Of a stretch of DNA of 64,000 nt, positions 45,092 through 54,865 are shown piece by piece. A program made the position numbers and the translations under genes. Each line of letters begins with the position of its first letter. Positions within the stretch are counted from its first letter, which is position 1. The notes beneath the pieces were generated by a model. It was not told where the DNA came from and did not search any database. It was given only the letters and a program-made list of their open reading frames with translations. The DNA comes from Nostoc paludosum FACHB-159. Lineage in GTDB: Bacteria > Cyanobacteriota > Cyanobacteriia > Cyanobacteriales > Nostocaceae. The stretch is taken from contig NZ_JACJTU010000034.1 of assembly GCF_014698835.1 (NCBI RefSeq), forward strand, positions 19,046 through 83,045, given 5' to 3'.

Positions 45092-45118
45092 AGACGGGTT
45101 GCAACCCGTCTTTATTTA
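45092..45118 (+). terminator. Terminator after the cruP cluster
   Basis: A perfect 20-bp palindrome with AGACGGGTTG on the left arm is followed by TTATTTA. It lies 130 bp past the last membrane protein stop codon. The palindromic core is also frequent as a dispersed repeat, so dual nature is possible. Confidence 0.65.
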
Positions 45119-45182
45119 TCGGTAGAAAAGGGGCTGGAAATTGAGAATTAGATTATCAAAAAACAGCGACACCATCTTCAAA

Positions 45183-45215
45183 CCAAAAACCCAGTCGTTA
45201 TGACCGGGTTTTTGG
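45183..45215. terminator. Second hairpin, possible bidirectional terminator
   Basis: CCAAAAACCC pairs with GGGTTTTTGG around an internal GTC-GAC stem with one mismatch and a GTTAT loop. The A-run and T-run allow function in both directions between the plus-strand cruP cluster and the minus-strand exported gene. Confidence 0.65.
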
Positions 45216-45488
45216 TGGGCTATATGACCCCAAGGTTAGTTATAGAAGTTATATATTAGTCGTTCGTTGTTCTGATAATTACTACAACGCCGAGATTGCG
45301 AATTCCAGAAAAGTAGTTAGAAGTTACACAAGAAATTTCTAAAAATCTTATTCCTTTGCGTACTTTGCGTACTTAGCGGTTCGTATCATCATAATTGTCC
45401 TTTCGCCTACCAAACATCAAGCTGGTTGCTAAATTATAAAATTTTATACAAATGTTGTGGAGTGCGATCGCCCAAATATCATTTTAAT

Positions 45489-45604
45489 TATGGGACTATG
45501 ATTTGATTAAAAAACTCGCCCTCAACTTAAAAAACCTCCAGCCCTATTCCCTACTGCCCATCCCCCCACGCAAACAATTTCAAAAATCAAATCATAGTCC
45601 TATA
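45489..45604. mobile_element. MITE-like element, copy 1
   Basis: 116 bp bounded by 20-bp terminal inverted repeats with one mismatch (inner part GGACTATGATTTGATT). The ends carry TA, as left by TA-targeting elements such as the IS630/mariner group. There is no coding capacity. The right end stops 2 bp before the stop codon of the exported gene at 45607. A relative lies at 53439-53547, sharing an internal TCGCCC block, then CTCAAAAAACC-like and CCTA blocks. Confidence 0.75.
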
Positions 45605-45606
45605 TT

Positions 45607-46350
45607 TTAACTACAGTTAACTGCTGAAGCGGAGTTGACCTTTGTTAAATCCCCAGTGAATATCGCTGTATATTTATAAGGTGATGAACCAGAACAAGTC
45701 ATAGGATTTGTATTAGCACGACGGGGAGTCCACCACGAATCTGCGTTCACAGTCAAATTGGTGCCATTCCATGATAATCCGGTGACAACTAAAGAGTTAG
45801 TTTTGCCATCATTAGCCTTTTTTGCAGTCAAAAATGTCGCATAGTAAACGCTACCATTTTCGGGATTAATTTTTGCTATGATTGCCACCTTAGCGCCGCC
45901 GCCACTTCCATAACTAGTTAGCCAACGACCAGTAGCAAAACGTCGAAAATCATTACCAGGCTGGCTACCGGTGGATGAAAAAACGCCGTACAAAACATTT
46001 CCTCCATCCCAAAATAGCCCGTAGCCTGTACCATCATCATTAGTTGTTTCGTAATCACTACGACACCATTTTTTCACACCATTTTCAAAACTGATGATGC
46101 GAGGGTCTTTGTTTAGAGATGATACTTGTTGATAACCAATATAGATGTTTGTTTGCCCAAAAGTCACTCTGGGGCCATTTTTATTTTTGATAGTTGTCTC
46201 AGTGTCATTGCATGTAAAGGTCACGCCTTTACCAATAGATGACTGTATAGTAGTTTGGGCAATAGCTGGAGTAATTGGTAAATCAGCAGCCAATACTACT
46301 GATAAAAATGAAAATGCCAGATATTTCGGCAATTTGCGGCTATAAATCAT
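45607..46350 (-). CDS. Exported protein of unknown function
   Basis: About 247 residues from the ATG at 46350; a longer frame would add 14 residues ahead of the signal. The signal peptide is AFSFLSVVLAADLPITPAIA with cleavage after about 30. The mature part is Gly/Ser/Asn-rich with cysteines in TFTCNDTE, KKWCRSDY, MTCSGS and VNCS that may form disulfides. DGGNVLYGVFSSTGSQPGNDF resembles no family I recognise. A compact beta-rich periplasmic or cell-surface protein is inferred. A MITE-like element abuts its 3-prime end. Confidence 0.65.
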   Translation of the reverse strand: MIYSRKLPKYLAFSFLSVVLAADLPITPAIAQTTIQSSIGKGVTFTCNDTETTIKNKNGPRVTFGQTNIYIGYQQVSSLNKDPRIISFENGVKKWCRSDYETTNDDGTGYGLFWDGGNVLYGVFSSTGSQPGNDFRRFATGRWLTSYGSGGGAKVAIIAKINPENGSVYYATFLTAKKANDGKTNSLVVTGLSWNGTNLTVNADSWWTPRRANTNPMTCSGSSPYKYTAIFTGDLTKVNSASAVNCS

Positions 46351-47616
46351 TGAACTTGTGTGGTTAAAATGTCCAAAGGGACACCATATCACAAAGTATC
46401 CGTAATTAGTAACCCCTAAACAAAATCAGCCATTTTTGATGTTGAGTTATCTGTAGGATCTTGCTAAGTTCCTCAAACGCCTGCTTTTTGGTTGCATATT
46501 GCCTGCCTAAGCAAATACAGCAGATTGCACATTATACGGGCACACAGCTGTAAAGCCCCTACCCATGTACTTCATTTACCTGAAAAACACTGTAAGTTCT
46601 TCAAATCAAACCAGACTTGCTAGATTGAGAAAAATTTATCAAAATCAAGATTTCTAATTTTTCTTGAGATGAGAGTAATAAAAAGATAAAAAGGAGTGAC
46701 GAGATTTGATATTATTTACATCTCATCCATCACTCCTAATAACTTGCGCGTTGATAAGCTGTTACGCATTGTTAAATTACACCAGTTTAGTAGTTCATTT
46801 ATCCTCTAACTAAAGAAGCGAATATTTGTTAAAATTATATGTATTTTTCTATACATCTTTTTATAAAGTTAGAAAATCTTTTTCCTATTGAAGAATATAG
46901 TAGTTTGACTATTGCTTGTTCTCAGTAGTCTTATTTTGCCTGTATAACAGCGATATTTATTGCTAATTTATTAAACTCAAACGTATCTACGAACACAAAT
47001 AAACTTAATTAAGATTATATATCTTTAGTAGTAGTGGCATGATTCTTGTGATGGAAGTTTGGTAATAATGGAAACAATTATCATTAAAGTTCAATAATTA
47101 AAGGAGTAATACGGCGCATTCAACAAGAGTGATAACTTAAGGTTGAAATCTACGTTTTTCAAGTGTCCTGTCCGTTAGAGTTTGTCTTTTAGTCACAATT
47201 TTGACAGGCTAATCAGTTTATTCACAAATTAGTATTTAACTGAGTTTACAGAATTTTCCTACTAAAGGTAGAAGTAGTACTTAATTAAATGCCATAAACT
47301 ATACATTTATAAACTTTCTGCTTGGCAAAAATATTTAATGTTTATTAAGCAATTTTGATACTCAATTTATATTGAATGTCTAGAGCTAATTGTGATATAT
47401 GTCATTTAAAAAACTGACTCGGCTGTAGCATTTTAAGACATAAATTGTTGAAAACCCTCAGTAAAGGTTTTTCTATCAATTCATTTGAACAACAATTGCA
47501 GCTGCATGAAACTTAAATATATTACTCAACAAAATCATCAATGCTGCAATTTTCCAAATCTTTAGCTAGTAGATTTATTTTGCTCAACCTCTGCAATTAA
47601 GTAGCGGGAATTTAAG
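46351..47616. other. Gene-poor AT-rich region
   Basis: 1.27 kb between divergent genes with no frame above 60 codons worth supporting. One partial hairpin lies at 46693-46736 (GGAGTGA and GAGAT pair with ATCTC and TCACTCC). The right end holds the leader of the PAS-Crp regulator gene. Confidence 0.5.
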
Positions 47617-48789
47617 GTGAACATAGAAAAATTTATCCAACGCGCAGAAGTATTGCACAAGCGTTTAGCAGATTTATACCAAACTGCTAGTGTCTTGCCT
47701 TGGATTCCACCAGATCTTCTGCCACAGGCTTTTAAGGAACTATATAACACTTCAAAGATAGTGCAGTTAGCGGCAGAGGAACTGCATCAACAAAATGAGG
47801 AACTAATACAAACACGTAATTGGCTAGAAGCAGAACGTCAGCACTATCAAGATTTATTCGAGTTAGCACCAGATGGCTATTTAGTAACTAATACAGAAGG
47901 TATTATTCAAGAAGCCAACCACACAGCAGCTAAGTTATTTAATGTTTCAAAACATTTTCTGGTGGGCAAACCAATGATTAATTTTGTTCCTCTAGAAGAA
48001 CGCCAACAGGTTCGTAATGAACTTATACAACTATCCGAATCACCCAGAGGTAAAGAGTTATTAATACGTTTGCAACAAAGTCACGGCGAATTGTTTGATG
48101 CAGCTTTGACGGTACTTGTTGTTCGTAATTCCCAAGGAAAAGCAACTTATTTGCGCTGGATGCTACGTAATATTTCTCAACGTCAACCTTTAGAATCAGC
48201 AGTAGTCAAGAATAACAGCAGCGACTTGTTTCCCAATTATCCTGTGCAGAAATATTCTAAAGGAGAAACTATTCCTCTCAATCCATTGGTAATTTGGTAT
48301 GTTTGTCAAGGTTTGGTCAAGTTAAGTACTTACTGTGAAACAGGCGAAGAAATACTATTAGGATTAGCAACAGCAGAAATGGTTTTTGGCAGTAGTTTAA
48401 CTTCTCTCAACATTTACCAAGCAGTAGCCCTTTCTGATGTTGAGTTGGTGTCAATTTACGCAGCAGAAGTAGCAACTTCCCCAACTCTCAGTCATACTCT
48501 TTTACCAAAAATTAATCAACGCTTACGGCAAACAGAATCATTTTTAGTCATTTCTGGAAGGCGACGGGTACAGGAGCGCTTACACTATCTATTACAACTT
48601 TTGAAACGAGAAATTGGTGAAACTGTACCGGAGGGAACTCGCTTAAGTGTTCGTTTAACTCATGAAGATATTGCTAGTGCTTGTTGTACTACGAGGGTGA
48701 CAATTACACGATTGATAGGTAAATTACAAGAAGAAGGTGTAATTGATTTTGATTTAAAAAAACACATGATTTTGAAAAATTTAGATTAA
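47617..48789 (+). CDS. PAS-domain Crp/FNR-type regulator
   Basis: 390 residues. A helical N-terminus leads into a PAS domain (about 80-190: FELAPDGYLVTNTEGIIQEANHTAAKLF). A Crp-like sensor domain covers 205-300 (VQKYSKGETIPLNPLVIWYVCQGLVKLS), then a C-terminal winged HTH (LTHEDIASACCTTRVTITRLIGKLQEEGVIDF). The cNMP pocket residues are not conserved, so effector identity is open; the PAS domain may be the real sensor. The start is a GTG at 47617, the only one that suits the N-terminal helix. The fusion of PAS and Crp in one chain is uncommon but known in cyanobacteria. Confidence 0.85.
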   Translation: MNIEKFIQRAEVLHKRLADLYQTASVLPWIPPDLLPQAFKELYNTSKIVQLAAEELHQQNEELIQTRNWLEAERQHYQDLFELAPDGYLVTNTEGIIQEANHTAAKLFNVSKHFLVGKPMINFVPLEERQQVRNELIQLSESPRGKELLIRLQQSHGELFDAALTVLVVRNSQGKATYLRWMLRNISQRQPLESAVVKNNSSDLFPNYPVQKYSKGETIPLNPLVIWYVCQGLVKLSTYCETGEEILLGLATAEMVFGSSLTSLNIYQAVALSDVELVSIYAAEVATSPTLSHTLLPKINQRLRQTESFLVISGRRRVQERLHYLLQLLKREIGETVPEGTRLSVRLTHEDIASACCTTRVTITRLIGKLQEEGVIDFDLKKHMILKNLD

Positions 48790-48972
48790 TTATTAATACC
48801 TTTACAAATAAAAAGTATCCAACTATTTATTGTAAGTTCGGCATCTTGTCTATCTATGATTACGGGCGGGTGAGACGCCCACCCTACAAGAGAAAACTTT
48901 TAAATACGGGAGACACAATTTACCGTGTCTCTACATGAGTTTTTTGAGTTTATCTAAACTTAGAATCTGATT

Positions 48973-49965
48973 TTATCGGCGCAGATAACTAAAATTTGGA
49001 TCGGGTCTACCAACAAAGCAAGAATGGCTAAAGTTATATTTTTTGATAATCGCTAATGATGTTGTCGCTTCAGATTTATTATTGCCAAAGTCAAACATCC
49101 AATGGTTGCCGTCTACAATTTTCCAGCGATTGTTAATTAGATTAACGGTTGTAGTAGCAGGATTAAAAGATACACAATCTTCGCCTTGTAGTGAACCAGA
49201 AGGAGCGCTACTATTTATTAATAGATATTTGAGCGATGCTTGTGGTCGTCCAACAAAACAGGATTTATTTATGCCATAGTGCTTGATAACTTTGAAAGCA
49301 CGTGTCGCTTCATCTTTTTTATTACCAAAGTCAAACATCCAGTGATTGCCATTCTCAACTATTTTCCAGCGATCGCTAACTTGGTTAACGCTAATATTAT
49401 TAGGATTGAAAGCGATACAGTCTTCTTTAAATGCTTGTGTTTCATTTGTTAATGACACTAGGTTAGAACGATATTCTTGGTTAGTTTTTCTATCTTTTAA
49501 AATGATATATATGGATTGGGGAGGTGCTTCACCTTGCTCAACTGCAAACCAAAGAGAATTGAGATCGTTAGGTGAAGAAAATCCACAGAAACCGTAAATT
49601 CGCTGGTTGGTTTGGCCATTATAGATATTTACCCAAGTCCTAGAAGAACTATTGTTTTGCCCACAAGGAGGTAAATCTGGTGCTTTTGTAAATAAGTTGT
49701 TAGGGAATGCATTCCAGTTAGCTACTGATAATTTATATCTTTGAAAATTCTTGCCCGACACTGTATATGGTTCTGTTCCGATAAAAACTAGTTTTGGTTG
49801 AGGTATGGAATTGGATGCAAGATTAAGAAGATTTGTTTTTGTGGTATTCTTGCTCCAGGCATTTGCTATTTGGAAGTTATCATTTGCATAAGCGGCAGCA
49901 AAATTAGATAAAATCCATCCAACGCTTAGTAGAGTTGCAAATTTGTTGTATTTTTGTAATTTCAT
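48973..49965 (-). CDS. Exported protein with two C-terminal DCxxFNP repeats
   Basis: 330 residues. Signal peptide LLSVGWILSNFAAAYA. Residues 50-190 form a domain with CGQNNSSSRTWVNIY and GFCGFSSPNDL. Two repeats of about 70 residues follow, each with EDC, FNP, RWKIV, GNHWMFDFGN, a run EA then A-IIK-Y, and SCFVGRP. The same repeat occurs in many cyanobacterial and other secreted proteins without known function. Paired cysteines suggest an internal disulfide. No neighbouring gene gives a hint. Confidence 0.75.
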   Translation of the reverse strand: MKLQKYNKFATLLSVGWILSNFAAAYANDNFQIANAWSKNTTKTNLLNLASNSIPQPKLVFIGTEPYTVSGKNFQRYKLSVANWNAFPNNLFTKAPDLPPCGQNNSSSRTWVNIYNGQTNQRIYGFCGFSSPNDLNSLWFAVEQGEAPPQSIYIILKDRKTNQEYRSNLVSLTNETQAFKEDCIAFNPNNISVNQVSDRWKIVENGNHWMFDFGNKKDEATRAFKVIKHYGINKSCFVGRPQASLKYLLINSSAPSGSLQGEDCVSFNPATTTVNLINNRWKIVDGNHWMFDFGNNKSEATTSLAIIKKYNFSHSCFVGRPDPNFSYLRR

Positions 49966-50190
49966 TTTGGCTAAACCTCAAAAATTTATCCTATTTAAAA
50001 CCTGAACTTCACCCAGAGAAGAGAGAAAGAGAAATGTTATGTTTGTGAATAATTTAGGCTTGTTGTATTAATACAGTTGGTGGATTTATATTTCCATATT
50101 TTTTGTTTTTAATTTTTATTACAAGCGGCGAAGACAACTTTGGTATTTATGTAGATTGAGTTACTTAGTCAGGTTGACACAAAATAATGT

Positions 50191-50210
50191 ATATCTGATT
50201 TGACAGATAT
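50191..50210 (+). promoter_or_regulatory. Inverted repeat upstream of glpK
   Basis: ATATCTG, six spacer bases ATTTGA, then CAGATAT; the two 7-bp arms are perfect. It ends 29 bp before the chosen glpK ATG and contains a TTGACA-like -35. It may be a repressor operator, but no regulator gene is adjacent. Confidence 0.45.
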
Positions 50211-50239
50211 TGATAAAATCACGATCGCATTATTCGGCT

Positions 50240-51745
50240 ATGGACATTGGCAGCACAACTCCATCATCGGGCTACATCTTGGCACTAGACTTAGGTACTA
50301 CCGGCAACCGCGCTTTTGTGTTTAATGCAGAAGGTAAAATTGTCGGACAGGCATACAAAGAATTGACTCAGTATTATCCACAACCAGGATGGCTAGAACA
50401 TGACCCTGAAGAAATCTGGCAGGATACTTGCTGGGTGATGGAAACAGCGATCGCCAATGCCAAAATTCCCCCATCAGCGATCGCAGCGTTGGGATTGACT
50501 GTGCAACGTGAAACCTGTTTAATTTGGGACAAAACTACAGGGAAACCACTCCATAAAGCGATCGTTTGGCAAGACCGACGCACTGCTCCATTGTGTCAGA
50601 AGTTACAACAGGAAGGCTATGCTCCAGAAATTTACGATCGCACCGGATTAATTATCGATGCCTACTTTTCTGCCACTAAACTCAGATGGCTATTAGACAA
50701 GTTTACAGATGTGGATCTCAACAACGTCTTAGCAGGGACTATTGATACTTGGGTGCTATGGAAACTCACAGGCGGAAAAGTCCATGCTACCGACCACAGC
50801 AACGCCAGTCGCACAATGTTAATGAATCTCAAAACCTGTGAGTGGGATGAGATTCTCCTCAAGTTGTTCCAAATTCCGGCTCAAATTCTGCCCCAGATTC
50901 AGCCTAGTTTAGGGGTGTTTGGAGTTACTGATACTACTTTATTGGGTGTGGAAATTCCCATTAGTGCGATTTTGGGGGATCAGCAAGCTGCTTTGTTTGG
51001 TCATGGCTGCCATCGTCCTGGTTTAATGAAATGTACTTATGGTACTGGTAGCTTTTTGGTAGCTCACACTGGCTCTCAAATTGTGCGATCGCCCGAAAAA
51101 CTCATTTCCACAGTGGCATGGACGCAAAGGAATTCAAGCGGGGTTTTGGATGTCGGCTATGCCTTAGAAGGCAGTATGTTTACCAGTGGCGCTTGTATCC
51201 AATGGTTACGCGATAGCTTGAAGTTGATTAAAACTGCGGCTGAAACTGAAGCAATGGCAAATCGAGTTACAGATAATGGCGGCGTATATTTTGTACCTGC
51301 ATTTAGCGGACTGGGCGCACCCTACTGGGATATGAGCGCCAGGGGAGCATTTTTTGGGATTACCGCCAGCGCACAACCAGAGCATTTAGTACGCGCCGTG
51401 TTAGAGGCGATCGCTTACCAAGTTGTGGAAGTAGTGCAGGCGATAAATGTATCTAGTGGTACATCGGTTGGGCGATTAACTGTAGATGGTGGTGCTTGCG
51501 AGAACGATTTTTTGATGCAATTTCAAGCTGATGTCTTAGGTATTCCAGTTGAACGTCCGATAATGCGTGATACTACCGTTCAGGGTGCAGCATTCGCAGC
51601 AGGTTTAGCCGTGGGATTTTGGGAGAACTATGAAGCATTGGTGCAGCAACGGCAGATTGAGTGCGTATTCGAGCCAAAGAGCAATTTATCGAATTTTGCT
51701 ACTTGGCAAAAGGCAGTCAAACGCACTCTCGGTTGGACAGACTAA
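50240..51745 (+). CDS. glpK: Glycerol kinase
   Basis: FGGY-family kinase converting glycerol to glycerol-3-phosphate. 501 residues from the ATG at 50240. Motifs: ALDLGTTGNRAFVFN (phosphate 1), WQDRRTAP, GTGSF-containing CTYGTGSF, and the signature GGVYFVPAFSGLGAPYWD, then GGACENDFLMQFQADVLG. A longer start (TTG 50210) overlaps the operator-like repeat and is less likely. No glpF or glpD is in the window. It is convergent with an MFS transporter across 44 bp of TTCGTAA repeats. Confidence 0.94.
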   Translation: MDIGSTTPSSGYILALDLGTTGNRAFVFNAEGKIVGQAYKELTQYYPQPGWLEHDPEEIWQDTCWVMETAIANAKIPPSAIAALGLTVQRETCLIWDKTTGKPLHKAIVWQDRRTAPLCQKLQQEGYAPEIYDRTGLIIDAYFSATKLRWLLDKFTDVDLNNVLAGTIDTWVLWKLTGGKVHATDHSNASRTMLMNLKTCEWDEILLKLFQIPAQILPQIQPSLGVFGVTDTTLLGVEIPISAILGDQQAALFGHGCHRPGLMKCTYGTGSFLVAHTGSQIVRSPEKLISTVAWTQRNSSGVLDVGYALEGSMFTSGACIQWLRDSLKLIKTAAETEAMANRVTDNGGVYFVPAFSGLGAPYWDMSARGAFFGITASAQPEHLVRAVLEAIAYQVVEVVQAINVSSGTSVGRLTVDGGACENDFLMQFQADVLGIPVERPIMRDTTVQGAAFAAGLAVGFWENYEALVQQRQIECVFEPKSNLSNFATWQKAVKRTLGWTD

Positions 51746-51788
51746 TACCAATTCGTAATTCGTAATTCGTAATTCGTAATTAAGAAAT

Positions 51789-53057
51789 TTAGGAGTCAAC
51801 ATTACTCAAATTTTGTTCCACATAGCGTGGATCGCGTACTTCTAAGTGCAAAAGCAGTGCTGTAAGTAATCCACCGATCGCTGCCACCCAGAAGGTAGTT
51901 TGATAGTTAATATTGTCCGCTATCAATCCGCCTAGTATGGGAGCAATGATGGTGGCAGGAGCGACAAGGGTATTACCCAGACCAATATAGGCCGGTCGTT
52001 GGTGCTGGTTACCAAACTCTAAAGTCATTACGGCAGCAACATTTTGGAGAGCGATCGCACCTATTCCTGCTCCTACAAATACCAAGTAAAACCAGTTTAC
52101 ATTTGGTGCTAGGCCAGCTAAAGCCGAACTGATGGCACAGGCAATACAACCAGTCTCCAAAGCTAACTTGTTACCCCAGCGATCGCCCATCCAACCCAAA
52201 ACCAATCCAGAAATAGTTTGCGTTAGCATCAGTAAAGCAGTAATGAACCCAACAGATTCTTCTCCCATGCCATATCGATGTACGGCATAGAGTGTATAGA
52301 AGGGGAGTGGCATCAGTGCTAATTGTGAAATCAGACGTGCGATGGTAAAGTAACGGAAATTGCGATCGCATCGGAGAATCACACTAAGGCTATCCCAAAA
52401 TTCACGTTTACTCTCAATGGAAGATGATGAGTTACTTATCGGCTCTCGCGTCCTAGACATAAAAAACCAAGATAGAGCCATTGCAAAACTCGCACACAAA
52501 AAACAGAGAGCAAAGTTAAATGGTTGGGCAATTTGCTTAAGCAATAAACCAGCTATCACAGCACCACAAACGCTCATCAGATTAGCAGACGCAGTTAAGG
52601 AACCGTGAAAAATACCAAGCTTTCCAGAGGGAACAATTTTAGCAACCATGCTCTGCCAAGGAATAGAACTAAATCCGCTGCCTAGTCCCTGCCAAATGAG
52701 TATGGCAAATGTTAGTTCTAAGATAGTTTGGTTATTGAGTTTCAAGTCTAACAAAGCGACCAGTGCTAATCCCAGAAAAGGAAGTTTCTGGTGAATTGTT
52801 AACAGCATTACAGTCGATTTGTAATATTGTAGTCGAGCTACTTTATCAGCGGTTAATAGCTGAGGTAATTGGTAACCTAAACGTGGAATAGCTGGTATCA
52901 AACCGATGAGCAATGCAGAATCGGTAAAACCACTAACAAATAGAGGAATAATCGTGATATAAGAAGCAAAACCGCTTCCTAACCCAAAAAATCCACTTTC
53001 AACAACATTAACAGCAAAATTATAACGAAGGTCTTTTTGAATTTCAGAATTGAGCAT
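51789..53057 (-). CDS. MFS transporter
   Basis: 422 residues with about 12 hydrophobic helices, a Major Facilitator Superfamily carrier. The loop GWMGDRWGNKLALETG matches the MFS motif between helices 2-3 or 8-9. Substrate unknown. The best parallels are cyanobacterial MFS proteins of unassigned transport. The start ATG at 53057 follows a hydrophilic head (MLNSEIQKDLRYN). Confidence 0.85.
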   Translation of the reverse strand: MLNSEIQKDLRYNFAVNVVESGFFGLGSGFASYITIIPLFVSGFTDSALLIGLIPAIPRLGYQLPQLLTADKVARLQYYKSTVMLLTIHQKLPFLGLALVALLDLKLNNQTILELTFAILIWQGLGSGFSSIPWQSMVAKIVPSGKLGIFHGSLTASANLMSVCGAVIAGLLLKQIAQPFNFALCFLCASFAMALSWFFMSRTREPISNSSSSIESKREFWDSLSVILRCDRNFRYFTIARLISQLALMPLPFYTLYAVHRYGMGEESVGFITALLMLTQTISGLVLGWMGDRWGNKLALETGCIACAISSALAGLAPNVNWFYLVFVGAGIGAIALQNVAAVMTLEFGNQHQRPAYIGLGNTLVAPATIIAPILGGLIADNINYQTTFWVAAIGGLLTALLLHLEVRDPRYVEQNLSNVDS

Positions 53058-53594
53058 TTTTAAATTGCAGAAATATGGGCAGCATTTTCAACAGGTTTAT
53101 GTACTTGTTTAGGCACTTAGTAAGTGCTAAGTACTGAGCAAAAACCTGAATCCCATAAATTGTTCCCAGATGCTCCACTTAAATCACATTCAGAGAATAT
53201 TTTTCTCCAAAAAATCCAAGTTATTTGTCTGCAATATTTTTGGCAATTTACACCCAACTAACTAGGAATAAATACTCTAAATTGCAATGACGCAAAGTTA
53301 TGGAAAGAGCAAGAGAGATTTAAAGCCTTTTAAAGATTGTTGAAAAAATGAAGAGTAAATAGTTGTAAATCAGAGTTTCCCTCTTGCATGGTAAGTTTGA
53401 TTTGGGTCTAAATTCCCGTCTTAAAATTTAATAACTGCTATAGCACTCCCATTCGATTTTTGATACAATTCGCCCCCGACTCAAAAAACCTTCTTTCCTA
53501 TGGCCTGCTAAGTCAACTAAGTTCAAAAATCAAAGCGGATTACTATAACTGTTTTAAAATACCACTTAACATATAAAGTTAAGATGGCGATCGC
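53058..53594. other. Intergenic region with a MITE-like element
   Basis: 537 bp between the divergent MFS and argC genes. It holds the element at 53439-53547; otherwise AT-rich, with no gene found. Confidence 0.6.
53439..53547. mobile_element. MITE-like element, copy 2
   Basis: 109 bp with imperfect terminal inverted repeats. The left end TATAGCACTCCCATTCGATT and the reverse complement of the right end TATAGTAATCCGCTTTGATT agree at most positions, and the inner GATTTTTGA is exact. The internal TTCGCCC and CTCAAAAAACCTTCTTTCCTA match copy 1 in order. No coding capacity. It ends in TATA, so a TA target is plausible. Confidence 0.72.
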
Positions 53595-54566
53595 ATGACT
53601 ACTAAACCGAAGATTTTCATTGATGGAGAATCAGGAACCACAGGCTTACAAATTTACTCACGCCTCAACCAACGGGATGACATCGAGATAGTTAGCATTG
53701 AGGCATCTAAACGAAAAGATGCCACTGAGCGAGCTAAACTGCTTAATGCCGTGGATGTTGTCATTCTCTGCCTGCCTGATGACGCCGCCCGCGAAGCTGT
53801 GAGCTTAGTTACCAATACTAGCGTTAAAATTCTTGATGCCAGTACTGCTCATCGTACAGCACAGGGTTGGGTATATGGCTTTCCCGAACTAAATCCAGGA
53901 CAGCGAGAAAAAATCGCCAGCGCTCAGTTTGTAAGCAATCCCGGTTGTTACCCGACGGGATTTTTGGCTTGTATCCGTCCCTTGATTGCCAAAGGAATTT
54001 TAAAAGCTGACTTTCCTATCACCGTGAATGCAGTGTCAGGTTACTCTGGTGGTGGGAAAAATCTGATTCAAAAGTACGATGCTTTCCACGAACAGCAAGC
54101 CGGGGGAGAATCGCTTTATCCCTATGGCATCTATGGTTTGCAGTTTGGGCATAAGCACGTTAAAGAAATGCATTACTTTTCTGGGTTAGCATCGCCGCCG
54201 CTGTTTGTACCGTCAGTAGGTGATTTTGAACAGGGGATGTTAGTACAAGTACCTTTGCCGTTGTGGATTTTGGATAATCCACCATCAGGTGAGGTAATCT
54301 ATGAAGCGATCGCTGACTATTACCAAAGTGAAAAGTTTGTCCAAGTTGCTCCATTCAAAGAACCCACGCTTCTCAGAGACGGAACGTTTCTAGATGCCAA
54401 AGCAATGAATGGCACCAACTTTGTTCAGATTTTTGTCTTCCCCAATGACGCTACCAAAGAAGCGCTGCTAGTTGCTCGTCTTGACAACTTAGGCAAAGGC
54501 GCATCCGGCGCCGCAGTCCAAAATCTCAATATTATGTTAGGTCTTTCAGAAGAGTTGGGATTGTGA
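53595..54566 (+). CDS. argC: N-acetyl-gamma-glutamyl-phosphate reductase
   Basis: NADPH-dependent step of arginine synthesis. 323 residues, the short type 2 form. N-terminal FIDGESGTTGLQI is the Rossmann motif, catalytic Cys118 lies in SNPGCYPTG, and GYSGGGKNLI and a C-terminal DNLGKGASGAAVQNLN complete the family picture. The rest of the arginine genes are elsewhere, as is usual in cyanobacteria. The ATG at 53595 lies within GCGATCGCATG. Confidence 0.95.
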   Translation: MTTKPKIFIDGESGTTGLQIYSRLNQRDDIEIVSIEASKRKDATERAKLLNAVDVVILCLPDDAAREAVSLVTNTSVKILDASTAHRTAQGWVYGFPELNPGQREKIASAQFVSNPGCYPTGFLACIRPLIAKGILKADFPITVNAVSGYSGGGKNLIQKYDAFHEQQAGGESLYPYGIYGLQFGHKHVKEMHYFSGLASPPLFVPSVGDFEQGMLVQVPLPLWILDNPPSGEVIYEAIADYYQSEKFVQVAPFKEPTLLRDGTFLDAKAMNGTNFVQIFVFPNDATKEALLVARLDNLGKGASGAAVQNLNIMLGLSEELGL

Positions 54567-54600
54567 GGGTTGGGGGATGGGGGGATGGGAAATAAGTTTG

Positions 54601-54789
54601 AACGTTGAGGTTTTGAACTAGAACGTTGAGGTTTTGAACTAGAACGTTGAGGTTTTGAACTAGAACGTTGAGGTTTTGAACTAGAACGTTGAGGTTTTGA
54701 ACTAGAACGTTGAGGTTTTGAGCTTGAACGTTGGGGTTTTGAACTCAAATGTTGAGGTTTTGAACTCGAACTTTGAGCCTCTAAGCTTC
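54601..54789. repeat. 21-bp minisatellite downstream of argC
   Basis: Nine tandem 21-bp units start at 54601, 54622, 54643, 54664, 54685, 54706, 54727, 54748 and 54769. The first five are identical (beginning AACGTTGAGG and ending GAACTAG). The last four diverge progressively, the last strongly. The reverse strand would encode SSKPQRS repeats, which I take as an artefact. Confidence 0.92.
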
Positions 54790-54865
54790 AACTTTCAGTT
54801 TTAAATCTCCGCGATAATCTTGTAATGGTTCTCAGTCAAAGTATAAGGTTGGCAAACATCGCATC

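Noticed and set aside
54425..54748. Minus-strand frame of SSKPQRS repeats
   Set aside because: It is the reverse reading of the 21-bp minisatellite and overlaps the argC end.
54601..54789. CRISPR array
   Set aside because: Units are contiguous 21-bp repeats without spacers, and no cas gene is nearby. The LRR array and other repeats also lack spacers.
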